Translations under genes and position numbers: made by a program | Notes under the pieces: generated by a model | Databases searched by the model: none | Seen by the model: only the letters and a program-made list of their open reading frames with translations | Told to the model about the DNA's origin: nothing | Shown: positions 15,366 through 21,508 of the stretch, piece by piece | How the letters are laid out: each line of letters opens with the position of its first letter | Position numbering within the stretch: the first letter of the stretch is position 1 | DNA from: CAYTZO01 sp964442525 | GTDB lineage: Bacteria > Patescibacteriota > Microgenomatia > UBA10105 > UBA927 | Length of the DNA: 31,326 nucleotides | Assembly (NCBI GenBank): GCA_964442525.1 | Contig: CAYTZO010000007.1 | Location: forward strand, 1 to 31,326 | Direction: 5' to 3'

Positions 15366-15857
15366 ATGATTTGGATGCCCGCTACCCCCGTTCTGCGCAA
15401 AGAAGCCAAGTGGATAGAAAAGGAAATTGACCATATTGGAAAAAACCATTTGACTGCGCTTGCTATTCTCGCCGCAGGAATGCGCAAGAGCGCCTATCAG
15501 CCCTACTCAAAATATTCCGTCGGAGCTGCGGTTCTGTGTTTTTCCGGCAAAATCTACGCTTCCTGTAATGCGGAAACGGTGAGCTATACGGAAAGCGACC
15601 ATGCAGAGCGGGGCGCGATCACCAAGGCGATAAGCGAAGGAGAGATACGAGCGAGCGGCCGGACATTTATCCGGGCAATGGCTGTTTCCCATCCCTCTCA
15701 CTCCGGTCCATGCGGCGGTTGCCGACAGCGGATTATGGAGCACGCGGATAATTGTCTGATCCTTGATGTCGATACAAAAGGGAAGATAGAAAGGATTACT
15801 TCGCTCAAAATTCTCCTCCCGTATGCATTTAGCCCGAGCGACTTAGGCATCAAATAG
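15366..15857 (+). CDS. cdd: Cytidine deaminase
   Basis: A 163-aa zinc enzyme that turns cytidine or deoxycytidine into uridine for pyrimidine salvage. Zinc ligands are His79 (DHAERGAI, catalytic Glu81) and Cys116/Cys119 (PCGGCRQ). SAYQPYSKYSVGAAVLC and CNAETVSY are the usual substrate-binding segments. An N-terminal extension of about 25 residues precedes the normal start of the fold. The ATG at 15366 follows AGGGGAG (15351-15357); an in-frame ATG at 15375 is an alternative. Its stop touches the stop of the convergent HxlR gene. Confidence 0.9.
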   Translation: MIWMPATPVLRKEAKWIEKEIDHIGKNHLTALAILAAGMRKSAYQPYSKYSVGAAVLCFSGKIYASCNAETVSYTESDHAERGAITKAISEGEIRASGRTFIRAMAVSHPSHSGPCGGCRQRIMEHADNCLILDVDTKGKIERITSLKILLPYAFSPSDLGIK

Positions 15858-16163
15858 TTAAAACTTCTGTTCACCCCAGCGTTGTATAACACGGATAATA
15901 GACCGGAGCGATTGACCTTTCGTAGTTAATGAATAATCCACGCGGAGGGGAACTACAGCGAATGTTCGTCTATGAATAATGCCGTTTTTTTCGAGCTGCT
16001 TGAGGCGCAGCGAGAGCGTTCTGGGACTAATACCGTCAAGCGCCTGTAGAAGCTGACCGAACCGTCTCGTACCCCGACAGAGTTCCTGGAGGATTAGAAT
16101 AGTCCACTTGCTTCCAATAACCCTGAGTGTTTTGCTGACACACTGATAGTCGTTCGATTTCAT
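15858..16163 (-). CDS. HxlR-family winged-helix regulator
   Basis: A 101-aa DNA-binding protein. The signature includes Cys8 (YQCVSKTL), IGSKWTILILQEL, RRFGQLLQALDGISPRTLS, LKQLEKNGIIHR, VPLRVDYSLTTKGQSL and a C-terminal IQRWGEQ. Several HxlR proteins (YodB, HypR) sense electrophiles or disulfide stress through a Cys near the N-terminus; Cys8 is well placed for this. It is divergent from the LUD gene across a palindrome it probably binds. Confidence 0.9.
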   Translation of the reverse strand: MKSNDYQCVSKTLRVIGSKWTILILQELCRGTRRFGQLLQALDGISPRTLSLRLKQLEKNGIIHRRTFAVVPLRVDYSLTTKGQSLRSIIRVIQRWGEQKF

Positions 16164-16180
16164 GCTATACTTTATGTAAC

Positions 16181-16199
16181 TACTTTACAAAGTAAAGTA
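16181..16199. promoter_or_regulatory. Perfect 8-3-8 palindrome, likely HxlR operator
   Basis: TACTTTAC-AAA-GTAAAGTA lies between the divergent HxlR and LUD genes, 17 bp before the HxlR start. Its left arm includes TTTACA (16184-16189), which with TAGAAT (16207-16212, 17-bp spacing) makes a plausible promoter for the LUD gene. Binding here could block both directions. Confidence 0.7.
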
Positions 16200-16245
16200 T
16201 TATACGTAGAATAAACTACAATACGAAAAATGTAAAGGAGAAAAT

Positions 16246-16860
16246 ATGAAAGATTGGGGAGTGCTTGCGGATCAATCGTCGGTAGAAAAAACCGTAAAAA
16301 ATTTCCGCCTCCATGGCATGGATGTTTTTGTTACAAAAACCGGGAAAGAAGCCTTAGACAAGGCGCTTTCCCTTATTCCCACCGGCGCAGAAGTGATGAC
16401 GATGACCTCTCAAACCAACGGCACCATCGGACTCACGCAGGCAATTGATGAATCGGGCCGCTATGATTCAGTTCGGAAGAAACTTCTCTCTTTTGACCGG
16501 GAAACGCAGGGGGGGGAAATGCGAAAACTGGCGGCGGCGCCGGATTGGGCGGTCGGGAGTGTCCATGCAGCCACTCAAGAAGGTGAGGCGCTCATTGCCA
16601 GTAACACCGGCAGTCAGCTCCCTGCCTACCTCTACGGCGCAGGACACGTACTCTGGATAGTCGGCACGCAAAAAATCGTCAAAGACAGGGAAGAGGGACT
16701 GAGGCGAATATATGAGTACACTCTTCCGCTTGAAAGCGAGCGGGCACATAAAGCCTATGGAGTCAACGCAAGCGCGGTCAACAAAATTGCGATTATCAAT
16801 AACGAAGTACAGCCGGGCCGGATTACGATGATTCTTGTTGGGGAGAAGCTTGGGTTTTAA
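16246..16860 (+). CDS. LUD-domain (LutC/YkgG-like) protein
   Basis: A 204-aa protein of the LUD superfamily, whose best-known members serve in lactate utilisation. Motifs are MTSQTNGTIGL (53-63), GSVHAATQEGEALIASNTGSQ and the C-terminal INNEVQPGRITMILV. AAAGGAG (16234-16240) is a clear SD. LutA/LutB partners are absent from the window and it stands alone, divergent from an HxlR-type sensor, so a redox or stress role is as likely as lactate oxidation. Confidence 0.85.
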   Translation: MKDWGVLADQSSVEKTVKNFRLHGMDVFVTKTGKEALDKALSLIPTGAEVMTMTSQTNGTIGLTQAIDESGRYDSVRKKLLSFDRETQGGEMRKLAAAPDWAVGSVHAATQEGEALIASNTGSQLPAYLYGAGHVLWIVGTQKIVKDREEGLRRIYEYTLPLESERAHKAYGVNASAVNKIAIINNEVQPGRITMILVGEKLGF

Positions 16861-17508
16861 CTATTGTTTTCCGCGGTTTGGGTTGGTTGCGCGGATTTCT
16901 TTTTTCACAAAGCCGCCCGCCCTCATCGCAATGTGGTAAAGATAGACTTCTCCTGTAGCGATCTCCAGATGAGGAATATCTTCATCAGAAATATTTTCAA
17001 GATGCTTGACGAGGGCACGCAGGCTATTGCCGTGTGCAGCGACAAGGACGTGTCTGCCTGCTTTGAGATCGGGTAAAATATATTTTTGATAGTACGGCAC
17101 GACACGGGCATGGACGTCTTTGAGCGATTCACCTTCTGGCACCGGATGATCCCAGCTCCTGCGCCAAAGCATAAATTGTTCTTCTCCGTATTCCTCTTTA
17201 ATTTTCCATTTATTTTTTCCGGTGAGTGCGCCGTAATTGCGTTCTTTAATTGCAGGGTGTTTTTTGACGGGGATATCGAGTTTAAGCTCTTTGAGGATAA
17301 TCGTTAGTGTTTCTTGAGCACGACTAAGGTCTGATGTATGGGCTACATGGAAACGGATATCTTTGAGTACCACCGCGGCTTGACGTGCCTCTTTTCTGCC
17401 AGTATCAGAAAGAGCGATATCCGTCCACCCCGTCCATTGGCCCAATGCGTTCCAAAGGCTTTCACCGTGTCGGACCAGGGCAAGGTAACTCACTTTTTTC
17501 TTTTTCAT
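16861..17508 (-). CDS. gpmA: 2,3-bisphosphoglycerate-dependent phosphoglycerate mutase
   Basis: A 215-aa glycolytic enzyme that interconverts 3- and 2-phosphoglycerate. Catalytic His14 lies in LVRHGESLWN, followed by TGWTDIALSDTG, HTSDLSRAQET, Glu89 in KERNYGALTGKNK and His159 in AAHGNSLRALVKHLE. The TGKNK and PEGESL motifs support the dPGM type over general histidine phosphatases. It is slightly shorter than E. coli GpmA (about 250). GAGGT upstream acts as SD. Its stop abuts that of the LUD gene. Confidence 0.93.
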   Translation of the reverse strand: MKKKKVSYLALVRHGESLWNALGQWTGWTDIALSDTGRKEARQAAVVLKDIRFHVAHTSDLSRAQETLTIILKELKLDIPVKKHPAIKERNYGALTGKNKWKIKEEYGEEQFMLWRRSWDHPVPEGESLKDVHARVVPYYQKYILPDLKAGRHVLVAAHGNSLRALVKHLENISDEDIPHLEIATGEVYLYHIAMRAGGFVKKEIRATNPNRGKQ

Positions 17509-17528
17509 TTGGGTTTACCTCGTATTTC

Positions 17529-17535
17529 TATTATC
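17529..17535. promoter_or_regulatory. Shared -10 region of divergent promoters
   Basis: TATTATC reads as TATTAT (17529-17534) on the plus strand, 9 nt before the exported-protein ATG. It reads as GATAAT (17535-17530) on the minus strand, 21 nt before gpmA. The two promoters appear to overlap. Confidence 0.45.
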
Positions 17536-17543
17536 ATGAATCT

Positions 17544-18143
17544 ATGAAGTTGGTCAAATGGCTGATCGTTTTTCTCTCCCCATTTATTTTTCATGCACCG
17601 GTATATGCACGAGTTATCCCAATGCAATTTTTTACATATCGGGAACTGCGGCTTCCTGGACCAGATGCACCGAACGCTTCCGGGTCTGGTACCTATGACG
17701 ATAACCGCGAGAAACCATCACTGAGTCTTTCGTTCCAGCGCCTTGTTCCCAATGCGCTCTACTCTGTTTGGTGTTCGACAGTGCGTCTGCCGATGACGGT
17801 GGCAAACAGCCGGCCCTGTGGCGCTTTGGATTGGAGTAATGATGCGTTCCGGACGGATTCTTCCGGCAACGGAACGGTCTATACTCCACTTCCTTCACCA
17901 CTCCCTCCAAGCATGCGAGAGGAAGTCACCATGATCTCTGTGGTATATGAACGCGACGGGCGACCTCACCAAGATACCAAAAGCTGGGGGACAGCAAGCT
18001 ACCCGCAGCTTTTGTATTTTTATCCTTCTTTTGCATCATCGCGGGCGGAGTCGACGAATCAAGTTTCCCCGTGGTGGACTGCCGGAATACTTGGTATGCT
18101 GACTCTGGGCGCTTATGCAGTCGCTTATAAGTTTTTGGGCTGA
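17544..18143 (+). CDS. Exported protein with C-terminal membrane anchor
   Basis: A 199-aa protein of unknown function. A signal peptide (1-22, cleavage probably after VYA) is followed by a beta-rich domain (about 28-165) with VPNALYSVWCS, a second Cys in RPCGALDW and FRTDSSGNGTVY. A C-terminal helix (about 177-197) precedes a very short tail. Two Cys in the exported domain could form a disulfide. The ATG at 17544 gives the proper signal peptide. It overlaps the next membrane-protein gene by 29 bp, suggesting a coupled pair. Confidence 0.7.
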   Translation: MKLVKWLIVFLSPFIFHAPVYARVIPMQFFTYRELRLPGPDAPNASGSGTYDDNREKPSLSLSFQRLVPNALYSVWCSTVRLPMTVANSRPCGALDWSNDAFRTDSSGNGTVYTPLPSPLPPSMREEVTMISVVYERDGRPHQDTKSWGTASYPQLLYFYPSFASSRAESTNQVSPWWTAGILGMLTLGAYAVAYKFLG

Positions 18144-18885
18144 TAGCAGAGGAAAAGTTATCCTCGTTCTTCTTCTGGTGTGGCTTGCAGCACTCCTTCA
18201 TTATTTTCAATGGTCTCAGGTAATCTATCCCGTTGCGGGGGTTATCGCGGTGTCTTTTTTTGACTGGATTATCACGCGGATAAGAAACGGGGTGCATGCG
18301 CTATCGTTGTCGTCAGTTATTACCGGCCTTTTGATCGGGCTCATTCTCGATCCCGGCGGCGGCATATTCCTTCTTCTGCTTGCGAGCTTCCTCGCCGTTA
18401 TAGATAAGCAGTTCGCACGAATACGGAGGCATCGCCACATTTTCAACCCTGCGGCGTTTGGCATCGTAGCCGCCACGGCGTTCCTGCCGGGAAATATCGC
18501 ATGGTGGGCTGTCTCGTGGGGAATATGGCCCGTGGTTTTTATTGGGTTGGGGATGCTTCCGATTTTGTTGCGGCTCCGGCGACTGATGTTGCCTTGTACG
18601 TTTCTCATTATGTATTTTTTCCTCAACGTCGGACGCGTCGGACCGGGAGCAAGCGCGAGACTTCTTCTTGACGGCACGGTATTTCTGTTTGCATTTATTA
18701 TGCTCCCTGAGCCGATGACCTCACTTGCGCGGGGGACATGGCAATACGTATGGGGGGTACTCGTTGGGATTCTTTTGCTTCTTTTTGTCCGACTTCCAAT
18801 ACCACTTATGGACCCGCTTTTAACCGCGCTCCTTGCGGCGAACGCCATTGGATTTGTCTTTGAGTGGAGACAGGTTAAAACTTAA
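18115..18885 (+). CDS. RnfD/NqrB-like polytopic membrane protein
   Basis: A 256-aa protein with about eight to nine membrane segments. SSVITGLLIGLILDP (66-80), RHIFNPAAFGIV (107-118) and MLPEPMTSL (196-204) match the pattern of RnfD/NqrB/NqrB-like subunits, which bind flavin in sodium- or proton-pumping electron-transfer complexes. I see no SGAT-type flavin attachment motif and no other Rnf/Nqr subunit in the window. The gene lies 3' of, and overlapping, an exported C-anchored protein. The pair may work together; function is unproven. Confidence 0.65.
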   Translation: MQSLISFWADSRGKVILVLLLVWLAALLHYFQWSQVIYPVAGVIAVSFFDWIITRIRNGVHALSLSSVITGLLIGLILDPGGGIFLLLLASFLAVIDKQFARIRRHRHIFNPAAFGIVAATAFLPGNIAWWAVSWGIWPVVFIGLGMLPILLRLRRLMLPCTFLIMYFFLNVGRVGPGASARLLLDGTVFLFAFIMLPEPMTSLARGTWQYVWGVLVGILLLLFVRLPIPLMDPLLTALLAANAIGFVFEWRQVKT

Positions 18886-19288
18886 TTCTGTACCGTTTGG
18901 TATAAACCCCCCCGGAGGTAAGCGTCGTCTGCACTAAGAGTGACATAGCCCGTATGTTAAAGTGTGGCGTGCAAACCCCCTTGCTGCAGGTGCCTACATA
19001 CAGATCCCGCGCATCAGTCGTTTGACCACCTGGCTTGATGGTTCCGACGACGCCCTGCTGGATGCCATTGGCAACGTAGCTTAACGAATAGGTCGTGCTT
19101 TTGACGAGATTCAAGTTAGCAAACGTGACGCGGATGCTATTGGTAGGGCGGGAGATGCGTACAGCAGAATACGATACCCCCGGCCCTATCTCTGAAGATG
19201 CTTTACGGATGCGCGGTTTTGCCGCAGACACCGAGGAAGGGAGAGTCAAAAGGAAAACAATGAGGGCGATAACCGGTATCGTACGCAT
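18875..19288 (-). CDS. Small exported beta-rich protein
   Basis: A 137-aa protein. The signal peptide MRTIPVIALIVFLLTLPSS ends before SAAKPRIRK, and the rest is predicted beta-rich. It contains a Cys pair in YVGTCSKGVCTPHFN and a repeat-like YSLSYVANGIQQGVVGTI. I have seen similar short secreted proteins in Patescibacteria, but I know no function. ATG 19288 is chosen for the AAAGGAA just upstream; TATAAT (19303-19298) lies 9 nt before it. It ends 11 bp inside the convergent RnfD-like gene. Confidence 0.6.
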   Translation of the reverse strand: MRTIPVIALIVFLLTLPSSVSAAKPRIRKASSEIGPGVSYSAVRISRPTNSIRVTFANLNLVKSTTYSLSYVANGIQQGVVGTIKPGGQTTDARDLYVGTCSKGVCTPHFNIRAMSLLVQTTLTSGGVYTKRYRIKF

Positions 19289-19327
19289 GGTTCCTTTATT
19301 ATATAGCATAGAGACACAGGATCATGA

Positions 19328-19333
19328 TACACT
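19328..19333 (+). promoter_or_regulatory. -10 box of the 19340 gene
   Basis: TACACT ends 6 nt before the GTG start at 19340. This predicts a leaderless transcript that begins with GTG. Confidence 0.45.
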
Positions 19334-19339
19334 TTTTAT

Positions 19340-19960
19340 GTGAAGAAAATTCTTTTTATTGTGGTTGCCCTTGGGATTATCGCGGGAAGCGCCGGTGCTC
19401 TTGTTTATCTCAAATCGTACCCAGGAACGTCAGAAAAAAGCGCCTCTCCCGCCGTCCCTACGCCACAGACGGGAAAACTTCTGACCTGGAACGATCCGGC
19501 CGGTTTCACGTTTAAGTACCCTGAAGAACTATCAGTAAATAAACACGATGAAGACAAAGAAAATTACGCGCGCGTGGAACTAACTAAGTCGGGAGAGCCC
19601 GGGAGTATCACCGTCTGGGTAAAGGACCCGCCGACGCTTACCCGTGGCAATCCCGCAACGGATGCAAGCGGCTGGATTGCAAGCGATGCGACACTACGCG
19701 GCGCAACGGCAATTGATACAACGCTCGGTAACCAACCTGCAAAAAAAGTCTTCCTCGCCGATCAACAAAAAACGCTTATTGGCACGGTGAGCGATGATGC
19801 ACTGTGGCTTATAGAAGCAGCCGCAACGGGCAATTACTGGCAAAAAACGCTCGACACGATTGTAGGGAGTTTTGCCATTGCCCCCGCGTCCTCTTCCGCT
19901 TCAGGGGGAGAGGCAGGCGGAGGAAGTGATGCCGTTGATGAGGAAGAGGTGGTCCAGTAG
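19340..19960 (+). CDS. Membrane-anchored exported protein, PsbP/Mog1-like fold possible
   Basis: A 206-aa protein. An N-terminal anchor (3-24) without lipobox is followed by a Ser/Pro-rich linker, then a globular domain (about 47-175). WNDPAGFTFKYPEEL and the closing YWQKTLDTIVGSF recall the PsbP/Mog1-like proteins often found as bacterial lipoproteins. The tail is Ser/Gly-rich and ends acidic (DAVDEEEVVQ). The start is GTG, since the ATG two bases upstream is out of frame and followed by a stop. Function is unknown. Confidence 0.6.
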   Translation: MKKILFIVVALGIIAGSAGALVYLKSYPGTSEKSASPAVPTPQTGKLLTWNDPAGFTFKYPEELSVNKHDEDKENYARVELTKSGEPGSITVWVKDPPTLTRGNPATDASGWIASDATLRGATAIDTTLGNQPAKKVFLADQQKTLIGTVSDDALWLIEAAATGNYWQKTLDTIVGSFAIAPASSSASGGEAGGGSDAVDEEEVVQ

Positions 19961-19963
19961 TAT

Positions 19964-20103
19964 TTGTTCCGAGAAGCATACTATGATATACTACCTCTTG
20001 TCCTGGGAACAAAGTGTGGGTTAGTTCGTCAAAGTAAAGTCCACTTGTAACGGATTCTCTTTAGGCGTCTCCCCTTCAAGTCCTAAGGAGAAAGGAGTCC
20101 CAT
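19964..20103 (+). promoter_or_regulatory. Promoter and long structured leader of the RRM gene
   Basis: TTGTTC (19964-19969) and TATACT (19987-19992) are 17 bp apart, giving a leader of about 105 nt. This is unusually long for this window. TCTCCCCTT (20068-20076) can pair with AAGGAGA (20085-20091). A second SD, AAAGGAG (20091-20097), is correctly spaced from the ATG. The leader could therefore mask or free the ribosome site. Confidence 0.5.
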
Positions 20104-20370
20104 ATGGCAACCAATCTATTTGTCGGTAATTTGCCTTACGCGATGGACAGCGCCCAGCTTGAGGAACTGTTTAAACAAGCAGGGAATGTCGTGTCTGCGA
20201 AAGTTATTGTCGATAAGTATTCAGGCCGCTCTCGAGGGTTCGGTTTTGTAGAAATGGGGAGCGACGATGAATCCAAAAAAGCCGTTGAGATGTTCAATGG
20301 CAAAGACTTCCAAGGTCGGGCACTTGTTGTAAACGAAGCTCGTCCAAGGGAAGAGCGACCGAGACAGTAA
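20104..20370 (+). CDS. RRM-domain RNA-binding protein
   Basis: An 88-aa single RNA recognition motif with a short basic/acidic tail. RNP2 is LFVGNLPY (5-12), RNP1 is RGFGFVEM (44-51), and the closing strand is GRALVVNEARP. It resembles cyanobacterial and CPR Rbp proteins but lacks a Gly-rich tail. Such proteins bind mRNA and are often cold-regulated; the long leader fits post-transcriptional control. It has its own promoter and terminator, so it is monocistronic. Confidence 0.93.
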   Translation: MATNLFVGNLPYAMDSAQLEELFKQAGNVVSAKVIVDKYSGRSRGFGFVEMGSDDESKKAVEMFNGKDFQGRALVVNEARPREERPRQ

Positions 20371-20398
20371 ATCAACAGTACGTTGAAGTTACTAAAGG

Positions 20399-20434
20399 AA
20401 GCCCCGTGGCAAGTTGCCGTGGGGCTTTTCTTTT
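20399..20434 (+). terminator. Strong intrinsic terminator after the RRM gene
   Basis: AAGCCCC-GT-GGCA pairs with TGCC-GT-GGGGCTT around loop AGT. This gives about 13 bp with two wobble pairs, followed by TTTTCTTTT. It lies 28 bp after the stop. Confidence 0.93.
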
Positions 20435-20452
20435 GGTACCATTAGGCATCGT

Positions 20453-20923
20453 ATGTTTCAAAGTCAAACGTACGGGGATTTGGAGCTGTCCCAGGTACGG
20501 GAGAAAATTCTCTCTTTTTTGGCTGCAGAGCCGGAGCGTAAATATCAGCTTGTCATCGGTACCGATTCTCAGCCGCACAATGGCAGCGGAGTCGATTTTG
20601 TTACGGCAATCGTCGTCCATCGGATTGGTGTCGGCGGCATTTACTTCTGGAAACGGGTCGTGAACAAAAAAGTGTATGTTCTCAGAGAGCGCATGTATGA
20701 GGAGGCATCACGGTCGCTCGAGATGGCCGAGACAGTCCTAGCACTCCTCCACAAAGATGGTGTTACCAAGTATGATGTGGAGATCCATGTGGATATCGGT
20801 AAGTTTGGCGAGACGCGCGAGATGATAACCGAAATTGTGGGCATGATCAGGGGCAGCGGCTATGCCGTCCGCATTAAACCGGAAAGTTACGCAGCAAGTA
20901 AGGTCGCGGACCGGCATACATAA
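20453..20923 (+). CDS. YkuK-family (DUF458) RNase H-like protein
   Basis: A 156-aa protein. LVIGTDSQPHNG (33-44) with Asp38 is the first acidic strand motif, followed by VDFVTAIVVHR. VEIHVDIGKFGETREMI supplies further acidic residues of an RNase H-like fold, and KPESYAASKVADRHT is the conserved end. The biochemical role of the family is not established. The ATG at 20453 fits family length. TACCAT (20437-20442) could be a -10 with a nearly leaderless start. Confidence 0.85.
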   Translation: MFQSQTYGDLELSQVREKILSFLAAEPERKYQLVIGTDSQPHNGSGVDFVTAIVVHRIGVGGIYFWKRVVNKKVYVLRERMYEEASRSLEMAETVLALLHKDGVTKYDVEIHVDIGKFGETREMITEIVGMIRGSGYAVRIKPESYAASKVADRHT

Positions 20924-20998
20924 ACGGGCAATTTTTCAGGAAACTTTCAGATTTTTCCTATACTGTCCCATTACAGAAGTTTAGGCATGGGGGGCATA

Positions 20999-21457
20999 AT
21001 GAATACTAAAACAGGTCTGGCAATCACCGTTCTTCTGATTGGCATAGGGGTAGGATGGTATGCGCTTGCGCGGACGAAAACCTCTCCGGCAACCGCACAG
21101 AGTGATATGCAGAGTGCATCTCAGATTTCCCCAACACAAAGCCGGCAGGCGACGGATGGTGCAGATAAAGGTAGCGTTTCAGGTAAAGTGGTAGTTACGT
21201 ATACAGAGAATGGCTTTGATTCGCGGGAGGTCACGGTAAAACAGGGGACAACCGTGGTTTTCGTCAATAGGTCGAGCGGTTGGATGTGGGTCGCATCCGC
21301 CCCGCACCCCCTCCACACAAATCTCTTGGGGTTTGATGAGTTGACGGGGGTGGGGAGTGGCGAGTCTTATGAATACACATTTACAAAAGCCGGCTCGTGG
21401 GGATATCACAATCATGTCGCGCCTCAGGATACGGGTAAAGTGATTGTGACAGAGTAG
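20999..21457 (+). CDS. Membrane-anchored cupredoxin-like copper protein
   Basis: A 152-aa protein with an N-terminal helix (7-24), a Ser/Gln/Ala-rich linker (about 28-60) and a cupredoxin fold (about 62-152). Candidate copper ligands are His103 and His106 (SAPHPLHTN) and His137/His139 (WGYHNHVAP). The blue-copper Cys is replaced (YHNH rather than YHC), so a classic type 1 site is unlikely. The ATG at 20999 is preferred over an in-frame ATG at 20987. TATACT (20959-20964) is the likely -10. Its role may be extracellular copper binding or electron transfer. Confidence 0.8.
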   Translation: MNTKTGLAITVLLIGIGVGWYALARTKTSPATAQSDMQSASQISPTQSRQATDGADKGSVSGKVVVTYTENGFDSREVTVKQGTTVVFVNRSSGWMWVASAPHPLHTNLLGFDELTGVGSGESYEYTFTKAGSWGYHNHVAPQDTGKVIVTE

Positions 21458-21508
21458 AGCCGTCACGGGATACGGTATCGGTAGTTGCCCGGTTTCTCCA
21501 GGGAATTT

